Assembly: GCA_963971405.1 (NCBI GenBank) | Contig: OZ020485.1 | Location: 42,281,469 to 42,345,468 of the forward strand | DNA from: Psococerastis gibbosa | Taxonomy: Eukaryota > Arthropoda > Insecta > Psocodea > Psocidae | DNA length: 64,000 nucleotides | Reading direction: 5' to 3' | Shown here: positions 37,901 to 49,900 of the stretch, piece by piece | How the letters are laid out: every line of letters starts with the position of its first letter | Numbering within the stretch: the first letter of the stretch is position 1 | Position numbers and translations under genes: made by a program | Notes under the pieces: generated by a model | Told to the model about the DNA's origin: nothing | The model's input: only the letters and a program-made list of their open reading frames with translations | Databases searched by the model: none

Positions 37901-40900
37901 TGCCGTGACTCGGCGGATAAGTAATGCATCACTTTTTATGATTCGCTCCGTTACTCCTCTTACTAAAGCAAATATCCATTAAAGTATTAGTTTCTCTTCT
38001 GCGGAAATGGCCAGCCTGGTTACCCATAGTTTTAAATCGCTCCCTAAGTCACTACGACGACATCGTTGATGAACGATGACGACGACTCTGCCATCTATTT
38101 TTAAACTTGAATAATTGCGGGCACTAAGTAGCTCAGCTTCTGAGTAATACCTTAGGCGGGGTTTCCACCGACCTCTCATTGCAGAATGCAAAGACATTGA
38201 CGTGGTAGTTGACATTCAAGACTTAGGCGGGTATTCCACCGACCTCTCATTGCAGAATGCAAATGACATTGACGGAAATTTGAATTTTTGTTTTTATAGA
38301 AATCTATTAAAATGTTTGTACTTAACATATCCCATGACGCCATTTTTTAATTTTAGTTTGTTTGTTTGTGATTTTACTCTATTATTATTGATCAGTTTTA
38401 ACTGTGGCATAGAGTAAAACAAAAATTTCCGTCAATGTCTTTGCATTCTGCAATGAGAGGCCGGTGGAAACCCCGCCTTATGGTCTTTTGGCGAAGACAC
38501 GAAAATCCATAAACTGTATCTCCTCTTGGTGAAGTTGGAAACGCGTAATGGTGACTGAACAGAAAGGAGACCGCTTTTGAGCCGGGATAAGCGAAAAATA
38601 CAGTATATTCTGTGGTTTGTCCTGATATTGGGAAACTGGCCCTGAGGGCGAAGGAACTCAATGAAGAGTCAACGGCATAAGGATGCAGAAGGCAGCGGAA
38701 AACCACTACATTAAAATTAGTTAGTATAGTTATCATGACTATAATTGCCATGATGATCGCCGATCTTCCATAGATGAGGCATTTTAAGAAGAAGAAGATA
38801 TTGTTCTTCACACCAAACCCTTCCCGTCCCAGATATTTTATAAAAAGATTTTTCATGCATCGTAATTTTTATTGTCTGTTGAAATATTGTTATTGCATTG
38901 TCCATCCATTTAATATGTACCTATACGAGTCGGGACATGTAGCGTAGTGGTACGGACTCTGACTTTCACCCGAAAGGTTGTTGGTTCAAGTCCCACTCTG
39001 GCTACATTTTCTGGCCATGCTTCGGAGAGCATGTAAAGCAGGCGGTCCCGGGCCTTCCTAGTTGAGTGTACGAGAGGGCTTTATAGCCCTAACTCCGCTA
39101 GGTTGGCTTAGTAATAGTAACAATACAAAGTCCTTATTTATTACAAGTTGGCACCAATTCTGAGATTAGATTATTGTAAAGAGGTTACGGCTGAATTAAG
39201 CAAGTATTTCACCAAAAAAAATGTCATCGTCGCAGTCCGGTGGGGGGGGGGGGGCTGAAACCACCCAGCCCCCCCTCTCATACTTGACGTCCCTGCTTTG
39301 TACAAAAAATTTGTAGTAAGGATGTCCGATTTGTTCGTAAATATTCAACCCTGGTATTATAGTTAAACACTATGCGGAACTCAGGATAGGGTTGACGGTG
39401 TTGTACCTTAGTAGGCTACGCGAAGTTTCTAGCGTAAACTATGTCGATGTTGGCGGGAATAAATAGTAATCGTTGTTATGAAACTGGGGCATAGCATACA
39501 GTACTTGTGTAGCCTACTAGGGGGATATTTAGCATATTCCTATAGACTCATTTGAGACTTTCATACAAGAACGTGTCAATAGTGATAAAAGCTCCTGAAA
39601 GTTTACGGTGCGTGGGATGGAAATGTGAATATAAGATCTCTCGTTCCTGGAAGTTGATAAATTAAGAAATTTGTCGTATGCAATAGTATGATATGGGTCT
39701 AGTCGAAGTTTTGTCGGTCTGACTCCGTGGCACAAGGTCCGAATTCAACTTATTCCGGGGGTTAAAAATGTAACCGAAACAATTTAGAATAGAATAGCAC
39801 TTTACATTCTAAGCATATACTAACCAAGTTATTGAAATATTGGTTCCTTTTAGTTGTAGAAGACTACTTTATGCATTATATAATAGGGTATTATTAATTT
39901 TTGGTGTTTTAGTTGTTCATGGTATCTATTTTACGTGAAATTTTAGCCCTTGGTAATTTTTATGAAAAAGCTAGGGTCCTAAAATTAAAAATACCTTATT
40001 ATATTTTGTATGAACTGGTCCTCTAGAACTTTGAGCCACATCTTTAATATCTTGCTTTGTTATTTAAATACAAAATAAAAAGTCAGTAAAAACTACAGAT
40101 TTTGAGGTATCTATTTTCTACGGGACGTACACTCTTAAAATATGATGTACGAAAGAGTCTTCTACAACTTGAATAGACTAAATCTGTATTAAGTTAGGTA
40201 AATTTAACAGATTAAGTAAATTTCGTAAAAAATAAAAATTCAATAAAAAAAAATCAGATTTTGGTTGCGAATTTTCTACGTTCCTCTTAAGGATTTTTTA
40301 AAATTAAATATAACAATCTTCATATTTTCTACCCTTTTTTCTCTTGATCGTCGTTGCTCGTTAGTACTTATACTAAAAGTTCCGCAAGACTGAGACTGGT
40401 AGTACTATTCATAAATATTAGAACGTGTGATTAATAATTGAGGACATTGAATGTCCTACAATGTAGTGGGACTATTTTCATTGTTCATGTTCATTGAGTT
40501 CATCTACAAGCCGTCTTTCCTAGTGAAAAGGCTCATGCGTCATTGTCATCTTCTTGAAATGCGAAATAAGAGACAATGCAGCTTTTAAGACCAAATCGCA
40601 GGCTGCCTCTTTTGAGAGAAACAGGGGGCGAAGTGCTGCTGTATCAGCAATGTTAACACGAGTGCAGTGAAGGGGCAGGGAATTTTTCACTAGAGTACTG
40701 GAATGGATTGCTTATTATTACTTTTCTATTAATTGGTTAGCATCAAAGGAAAGCTTTCTGATGGTCGAAATGATCGCTTTCGAGATTTCAGTGGATTTAC
40801 AGGTTTTGAGGTCCCAGAAATCACAAAGTGGTTTTTACGTAATATCTGTCTGTTTTAGGAAAACTACTCGTTTTGTTTTTGTGTTCTGTGTCACGAGATG

Positions 40901-43900
40901 TCTTACTTGGTTAGTGCATCACTATTGTTTAATAGTTTTTCTTGGATATTCTAGGCATTTCGGATTCGCAACCAAAATTTTCCCAAGACCCCACTAATTC
41001 TCACATGTGTTGTAGTCGTTATTAATTGCTAACTAAAGTTTGGTTCTGGGGGAATTAAAATAAAAAATACTCAATTTTCATGAAAAATTACTAAAAAATA
41101 TTTTTTCAGTGGTCTATCTATCGATGCTTTCTAACTTCATGTATAGTCCATACAAAATGAGAAAAGTATGGATATGGAATGTTTCGATCCTGCGCAGCAC
41201 TGTAAAAATATTCCTTGCACCATTTTGTGTTATAGTCCACGCAAAATGAGAAAAGTAAGGACATGCAATGTTTTGATCCTGTGCAACGCTGTAAAAATAT
41301 TCTTTGCACCATTTTGTGTTACCTTGTTGCATTGGATGCAAGGCATAATAAAAATTGTGCAAAGAATATTTTTACAGTGTTGCACAGGATCAAAACATTC
41401 CATGTCCATACTTTTCTCATTTTGCGTGGACTATACCTTGTTGCATTGGATGCAAGGCATAAGAAAAATTGTGCAAAGAATATTTTTACAGTGTTGCACA
41501 AGATCAAAACATTCCATGTCCATACATTCTTATTTTGCGTGGACTATATGTTTTAGCCTTTTAGGTGTTAAATAGAGTTACAAAACCGAACAAGTTGCTT
41601 TCCCAGCAAAGTTTTTTTTTGAATGAAAAATTATGTTTTGAAGAAATTAATAATATTTCATCCCCCAATACATTGCCATTAAAATAAATAAATATGTAAA
41701 TAAGAACTTTTTGTTGTTTCTATTACTAAGCCAACCTAGCGGAGTTATTATTACTGTGTTGTATTATATTAGGCTGTCCGTTCTTGACCAAGCAGTCGTC
41801 CCATCGATCAATTCCGTGCTTTGGGATTGGGAAAGCCGGGGCAACCGAAGTTTAACCCTAGGACCATTTTTTACCCGTGAACTATACATATTATCTATCT
41901 CGGTACCTATGCTTAGATAAAGATAAAGATAAATGGCAAAGCATGTACGGGGTCATTCGTACTGGTTCTTTTCTCGAATAATGTTTGAAACAAAAAAAGT
42001 TGCTAAGAATTTGATATTCCCGAAAAACGCCAATAAAATTATCCGATTTTCCAATTACTGTAGCTTTGCGCAGCGTGGGCTAAGGTTTCCCAATTTATTT
42101 CTTGAATGTCCAACGAGTGGAGACTGGGGACAGGAACATCTTGTTGATTCTAGCAAAATAATAATAAATACATTCAAGGGGAATTTGCTATTTTTCTTAA
42201 ATATCTAGATTTTTTTAAAAATTTGACTGCTACTTGTATTGACTGTTGCTCATGTCACAGCAGAATAATCGCGGCAAGCTGACGGAAGCACACTGTGCTA
42301 TTGTTGCCATCATCTGTTATCTTACAAATAGTATATCGCTGATACTGCAAAATGTCGTAAGGTATGTCCAAAAATGCGATTTACAGGTTCACACACCATG
42401 GCGACCAAAATAAATGAATACACCTTGTAGCAAACGGTCGCTTGTCAACAGCCAATAGGAAGGAAGCAATAAATAAAAATTATAAATAAATAAGACAAAA
42501 GTTAGACAGGTTTTTTTTGTTTCTGAAAAGTAAGCTTTTTTCACATGCGACATTTTGCAGCGACGATATACTTTGCCAGCTGCCAATATAATGGCACAAC
42601 GCGAAGAAAGTGTGTAAAGATGATTAACAGTAAAGGACAAAACTAGATCCATAAGGCAGGTGGTAGCATATTATTACTATTATTCAGGTTTATGATTATG
42701 TTGCCAACGGTCATGCGAAGTTCGGAAGTACTGCCATACTGAACAGCTGGTACCTGGTACCTGAACCATTGATTGAAGTTCGGTCGTCATCAGAATGCCG
42801 AAGCATGACATTATTATACCATAACCATTGCCATTTGCCACACAGCGCAATCGTAAAAGAACGATGCATTATTTCACCGAGCGCCAAGGTGAAATTAAAT
42901 TGGTTGTAACTTTGCCTCGTATTGTACTGTGTACTTACCGTGTCGAGTCTTTAGTAATTTTTTAAAGTCTTTCCATATTATTACTGTCCAATTATACAAT
43001 ATATCTAGATTCTAGATCTCAATTATTCAGTGGTACAGAATGAAAAAAGGGGAACAGGGACGGATCCAGCCCAGCCCATTTGGGGGGGGGGGGGTAGTTG
43101 TGGGTCAAAATAGAAATAGAGCAAACACACCTATGAAGAATCGATTAAATCAGACCGTAATAAATTAACTTACAGCAGATTTACTAAATTTTGGAAGGAC
43201 AGCCTGTCCCCTATGTATCCGCCCATGGGAGGGGGCTGATGTTTTAAAGGAGAAAGAGTGCATTTCTATACAAAGGAGGGGGGAGGGAGTAGCAAAAGTA
43301 GGCGTGTGTCTACTTTCTTTGGAAAGTTTTAATAGAGGTAAATTAATATTACAAGAGCGCCCCATGATATAAGGGTTTTAAGATTAAATTGATTTAGGTT
43401 GAAGAGGCAACCTTCTGGCATCCGAAAATAGGGATTCAAGAAAAACGACAATGTGAATTGAACCTCGATCTACGTCATGGCCGTGCCCAGGGGGGTGGTC
43501 CGGACCCCCCCCCCCCTCCGAAATAAATTTTCGTATTTAAACCTCTATGGTTTGAAGAATTTATCCATTAATAAATTACGTTACAATTCCCCCCCCCCCC
43601 CCAAATCAACCTGGGCACGGCCTTGATCTACGTATTTCCGAGGAGAGTGAAAGATGACCCGAAAAGGCATCGTTGGTTAGAGTCCTGTAGTGTCATTTTT
43701 TGTTTTTGATTCTCAATTTTCGGATGTAACATAAAAAGGTGAGATTCATTCATTTAGTAGAATTTCCCTAAAGATTTTGCTCAAATTGATAAATTTATGA
43801 GCGGAATTATTAATATTAATTAAACGTTTAAAAAAGAGTTCTTTTCCTCAAGAAACCGAAAAAGTTAATTTTAATTTATTTAACAAAAAATGAGAAACAT

Positions 43901-46900
43901 ACCAAAACAGATGGCTTAAAAAGAGTGCATCTATCTGATCACCCTATAAAAATGAAGTCTTTGCGATTTGAATTTGATTATATTTTTTTGTGTCAGTCCC
44001 AGTTTCACGGGATAACAATGGAGCCAATTACTCGCATTTCCAACTGTCCATGTCCCTGGAGCATCAAATGCAATAATTGACTGTCCTATACAGTGGTTCC
44101 CAACAGGTGGTCCGCGGAAACCCAGGGGGTCCACAAGATATCATTAGAATAAAATATGTATGTATGGTTTTGCCTTGCTAACCGCTTTAGTAATACTGAC
44201 TTTTGCGTCTGGCTTTAAGCATTATAAGTTCATAAATTATAAAAATATATAAATTAATAATAATGTCCTTGAAAGACCTAGGTCCCTTGTCCAATGCCAA
44301 CGACCCCATGGATTTCGGACAATATTTGTATTGTTTCCATGTGCTGTTTTAGCCATTAGCAAACTGGTATGGGACCTCGATGTCAACCTGCACCGGCTAC
44401 AAGCGATAATGGTCTAGTTGAGACAAGCTTACCATTGGCATAATGAAACAGGCGAAAGCATGACTTAACCAATAACTTAAGGTTTAGAAATTAGTGGGGG
44501 TTCTTGTCATTTTTGCGACTTGATGGTCCTTGGGGGTTTTGGAAATTCCTGTTGCATAGAAATGCATATGCTATGATTTTACAATAAAATTACCATAGGA
44601 AAGCAAGTTCTGGGCTGGGTTAGTTATTGATACGGTTGTTGTACGTATAAACCACCAGGATTGTTGTGGTAGGTGCTGTGAATTGCAAGAAACGGTAACA
44701 ATGGGAAAAGAAAAGTCATAACCCTAAAAAGTAATGTCTTGTGTCGCCATATTGATTGCAGCAGTGAAATGTTATCAAGGTCAGCAGCGCCGATCCATAT
44801 TTTGAGCTCGCTGTTGATAAGGTCACGTTTATTCAAGGTCAAATTGAAGTTAGACCGAGGAAGATACCTATTCTATTATCGTATGCAGTGATTGTTACTG
44901 TTGTGACTGTTTTGTTGACTGTATTTTGTTAATAAACCTAGGGCTTGGATAAAGTTAAGGCCAGCTAACTTATTATGTTGTCAGGTAGTTCTCAATGTTG
45001 ACTGAATTTTGGGAAGAAGTCAGACCGAGGAAGATACCTTATCGATTATCGTATGCAGTGATTGTTACCAGCCAACTTCTCAGAAATCGATTCCAGTGTT
45101 GTGAGGTCACTTGCACTGGTCAATGTTGACAAGGCTGGATAGGAATTGGGTGGGCTCGAGTGACTGTGACTGTTTTGTGGCTGTATTTTGGGAATAAGCC
45201 CAGGGCTTGGATAAAGTTAAGGCCAGCTAACTTATTATGTTGTCAGGTAGTTCTCAATGTTGACTGAATTTTGGGAATAAGGCTCGATAAGAAGTGGGTG
45301 GGCCTGAGTGACTGTGACTGTTTTGTTGACTGTATTTTGGGAATAAACCCAGGGCTTGGAACAGGTAGTTCTCAATTTTTAGTTAAAAAAAACTATCTAT
45401 TACGTTACGCATTATTGGTTTCCAAATTCATAGTGACTATTGACTGCAGCGTTATTATTTTTTATATGTTTCAGCTGTCCACCCCGGACGTTCCTGCCGG
45501 CCTTGTGCCGCATCTTCCTGGACGAGTGTGCTCCGGACAACGTGTTGGAGGTGACGGCGCGCGCCATCACCTACTACCTCGACGTGTCGGCCGAATGCAC
45601 CCGCCGGATCATCGCCATGGACGGCGCCGTCAAGTCCATTTGCAACCGACTAGTCGTCTCCGACCTCACGTCCCGCACCAGCAAAGACCTCGCAGAACAA
45701 TGTGTCAAGGTACGAGCAAGGGCCATTAATTAACACTGGTAGAGTAAATACAAATGTTACATCAAAGTTGTGAAAAATAAATTGATCCAACCAAAGATAT
45801 AGAATGAATCAAAGAAAGAATGTATGTATTCATATGGTATATTACTGGGAAATTTGTCATGGGATGTACTTATTAATCAAAAGCAGTTCTTTCCAAAATT
45901 GTCAGTTCTTAGATTTTGGCGCCATTTATTTGATTGGCTGGCTGCGCATCTGAATTTTAGTTGGAATCAATACCAGTTCTGTCGGACTATGTTTCCTCCA
46001 TAATCAAAGTTTTGTCATTTTAGGAACAAAACCATTCTTTTTTCCTTAAAATCGGGAAAACTATGCATGGACTATTGCTTTGCTAGGTTAATGAAACACA
46101 TCAAAAGGAAAGGAGCAAACCATAACGCTAGACATCCACGTGCGAACAGCAGTTTTTTGCGGATCATAAAAAATGACTCATGGTGGAGAGGGTGGCTTTT
46201 GATTTCAGGCGAGCCATAATATGTGTTTAATTAGTGTATGTTTTTGCAAATAAATATTCTATTCTTTTCTTATTAGGCTGCTTTTGACTATATTCCCGTT
46301 ACGCGGCTATTCCACTTGTCAATATTCCGTCATTTATGCATCAATAATAAGCCTCTACCATATTATAACTTAATTTATAATAGATAAGTTAAGTATCTAC
46401 ATAATAGTCCCATTAAAACAAAAATTTCATCAATTATTGATGCACAAATGACGGAATATTCGCAAGTGGAATAGCTGGCTTAGCAGTAATATTCTCTCAT
46501 ATATATATATTATACTGTATTTTAATAAAGCATTGCTTTGTAGTGAGTGCTGTGCCATCATTATAACATGTTCTATTCGGTAAGGCGCGGTTTCCACCGA
46601 CCTCTAAGTGCAAAATACACATACGGTGACGTGGTAGCAGACATTAAGACTTAGGCTGGGTTTCCGACGACCTCTCGTTGCAGAATGCAAATGACATTGA
46701 CGGAAATTTGAATTTTTCATTTTATAGAAATCTACTAAAATGTTTGTTATCAACAACATATCTCATGACGCCATTTTTTAATTTTAGTTTGTTTGTTTGT
46801 GATTTTACTCTATGATCATTGATCAATTTTAACTATGGCATAGAGTAAAACAAACATTTCCGTCAATGCCATTTGCATTCTGCAATGAGAGGTCGGTGGA

Positions 46901-49900
46901 AACCCCGCCTTTATTAATGATATCTGCTACCACGTCACCGTATGTGTATTTTGCACTTAGAGGTCGGTGGAAACCGCGCCTAAGCCTCAAAGTTCCATCC
47001 GTATACTCTGTTATTACAAGCTAAAATAGCTTTGTTGTTGAAATATGCAATGGTTGATATCTTGACACGTCCAAGCCTCGTGCCAGCGATTTTCATGGCC
47101 GTACTCAGAGGGGGGGGGGGGTATACAATATAATGAGGTTACCTCACCTCCGATGACGTCAGATGGACACCTCCCCCCGAACAATATTTCTGTCGATTTT
47201 TCCCCAAGTTTTTGTAAGTCTCAGAGCGTGTAGTTAGGAGAAAGAACCGGTCCCATCATCTCTGGGAAAGTATCCGTGCAATGCTACTTACCGTTGCTTT
47301 CGAGCGATGATGGGAACCGCCCTATGCATGTTGCCATGTTGGGGAAGGCAGGGAAAACAGTAGGACGTCCAGAAAGGAAATAGTTTTAATTTGAAGTGGA
47401 GTTGGGACAGGAAGAGAAGGTAATGAGGCTATCGATCGTCAGCCCTACCGTATTATCAGCTGAGTTAGAAAGTGGCGTCAGACCTTGTCATTATAGTACC
47501 AGATTTAATTACACTTCTCCACGTCCTTATCTAATGCCACTGCACTTCTCAACTATGAATTGCGATAAGGGAATCTCTGCAAACGTGCAGACTTGGGTTT
47601 TGTGTTATGTAGGCCCGGTACACACGGGCAATTCTGCCAGTCGCAGAAGATTTCTTCTCGATGATTTCGCCAGCTGGCGTGAAGCCGACCGCACAAAACT
47701 GCACGGGTTTCCCCCCTTGACACGCCCCAAAACGTTACGACTTACAAGGACATGCTACGTAGAAAATGAGCACCCGAAAACTTGTTGTTTTTATTGACTT
47801 TTCATTTTTTTTATTTAATTAACAAAGCGAGTCATAGATTTGACTCATGGAAGTTGTAGAAAACTATTTCATGCATCATATAATAGGAAATATTACATTT
47901 TTGGTGCCTTAGTTCTTTCATAAATACCTGACAAGACTAAAATTTCGCGTATTATGGGATTTTTTGAGGATCTGCAAAACCGATAAGTAAAAATACCCGA
48001 TAATATGATTAATATGATGCACGAAGTAGTCTTCTACAACTTAGATGAGCCAAATTTTTAATAACTTGCTTAATTAATCAATGAATTAAAAAATGAAAAA
48101 TATTTAATTTTGGGGGTGCCAATTTTCTACGTAGCATATCCTCTTAACAAAACTTTCGGAAGTGAGTTCTGCGGGGCTACTATGGTAATTAGTATTGCCT
48201 TATACTCAGGTTTAAAATGTAAATAAAGCAATTTTGAATAGCACTTTTCCTCATAAAATTATCGTGTTTACATTTTTAATCCCAGGTTCAGATTATAAAT
48301 AATCGCCATAGTAGGCCCACAGAAATTAACTTTTCTTTGCACCAACCTATCACCAGCGCATTGGTTCCCAATATGAATTTCTCAGCGTCTCACGTCCGTG
48401 TGTTCCGAGCCTAATAGTTGCTTGAAATATTTACGTTACTTAGGCATAAGCTCAAGCTCACTTACAAGCTCTCAAATTCTTCCAAAGCTGGCGGAAGTAG
48501 GTACAGCAAGTGATTCAATTAAGGATTATAGTAAGCTTTAAATATTCATATTTTATTTGTACTGCGATGCCAGTTTGCGAGTATCACTATCGGGTAGTGC
48601 CACGAGATTTTGGACAAAATGGCGGGCGACAGTGGATTGGAGTTTTCACCATGACAACGCGCCCTGTTGCACCGCGCTCCTAATTCTTGATATTTTAGCC
48701 AAAAACGGTACACGCGGACGATTGCAACGCGGCAGGCGTTGGTGACTGTTGGGTGCAAAAAAACATTCCATTTCTAAACGCACTTCAAAAGATTTCTAAC
48801 GTTGAGGCATGTCGAGGAAAAAATCGAGTATCTGCGTGCTGCTTCGCGCCGGCATCAGAAATCTTCTCATATGTTGACTCTGGGCCTCTGGTCTGGGGTT
48901 TTCCAACTACCCATTTGTTACAATGACAATTTTCCGGTATATCGCGATCGTCTGTTTGTGTATATCGGAGTAAAGTGGGTATTTTTGACGAGGTAGGCTC
49001 CTTAGTCAATATACTATACCAGTATGTACCTTTACCTACTAGTAATACCTACTACTGTACTACCTACTAGTCAATATACTATACCTACTATCTTATTAAT
49101 CTTCGTGTTGACTGCAATGAAATGGTTTTTCTTTCAGGTTTTGGAGCTGATATGTACCCGAGAGGCCGGGTCCGTTTTCGAGGGGGGTGGCCTGACTGCG
49201 GTGCTGACGTTCATCCGAGAGAACGGGTGGCGCGTTCATAAAGACACGCTGCACTCGGCCATGTCGGTGGTGAGCCGGCTGTGCACTAAGATGGAACCAC
49301 AGGACCCCAACCTGCCGGCTGTCGTAGAGGCCCTCTCTATTCTACTCAAACACGAAGATTCCCATGTGAGTGTACGTTTTCATTAGGCGCCCATTCCACC
49401 GACCGGCTAGGACTATTTACAAAAACAGTGACGTGGTAGCTGACATTCAAGACTTAGGCGGAGTTTCCACCGACCTCGCATTGCAGAATTGACGGAAATG
49501 TCTATTTTCCTCTATGCCATAGTTAAAATTGATCAATGATCATACAGTAAAATCACAAACAAACTAAAATTAAAAAATGGCGTCATGGGATATGTTAAGT
49601 ACAAACATTTTAATAGATTTCTATAAAAAGAAAAATTCTAATTTCCGTCAATGTGATTTGCATTCTGCAATGCGAGGTCGGTGGAAACGCCACCTAAGTC
49701 TTGAATGTCTGCTACCACGTCACCGTTTTTGTTAATAGCCCTAGCCGGTCGGTGGAATGGGCGCCTTACTGTTTGGCTGTCGACATTGATCGCAGTTCTC
49801 TTCACAATACCGAATTTCATAGCAAGAGTGCAGTGATGTCTTGTTTTTGTGTTGACAGTTACCATAAATAAGTTGGCCTATGGCGGGGATTCCACCGACC

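Larger units (their letters stand above)
40753..41970 (-). mobile_element. 830-bp unclassified repeat, copy 5, rearranged
   Basis: Right end of the family (AAAGCTTTCTGATGGTCGAAA) starts it and GCATGTACGG...ACTGGTTCTT closes it. The interior is shortened, is entered by a TA-flanked multimer (41144-41546) and holds a piece of SINE A (41717-41758). Confidence 0.6.

Noticed and set aside
38940..39006. Possible tRNA gene
   Set aside because: A and B boxes are good, but the acceptor stem does not pair and the same sequence continues into a 120-bp body repeated five more times; it is a SINE.
41168..41575. 135-codon open frame with internal repeats
   Set aside because: It lies wholly in the four-armed MITE; its repeats are DNA arms, and the reverse strand is equally open.
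43476..43625. Mutator-like assignment from an apparent 9-bp duplication GATCTACGT
   Set aside because: Including the terminal G in the right end makes the ends CA...TG symmetrical and leaves an 8-bp duplication, which also fits the sister copy at 30604; hAT-like is the better reading.
45271..45729. 152-codon frame overlapping HECTD1 exon 2
   Set aside because: It is a shifted-frame shadow of the exon plus tandem repeat; the true frame is 45475-45709.
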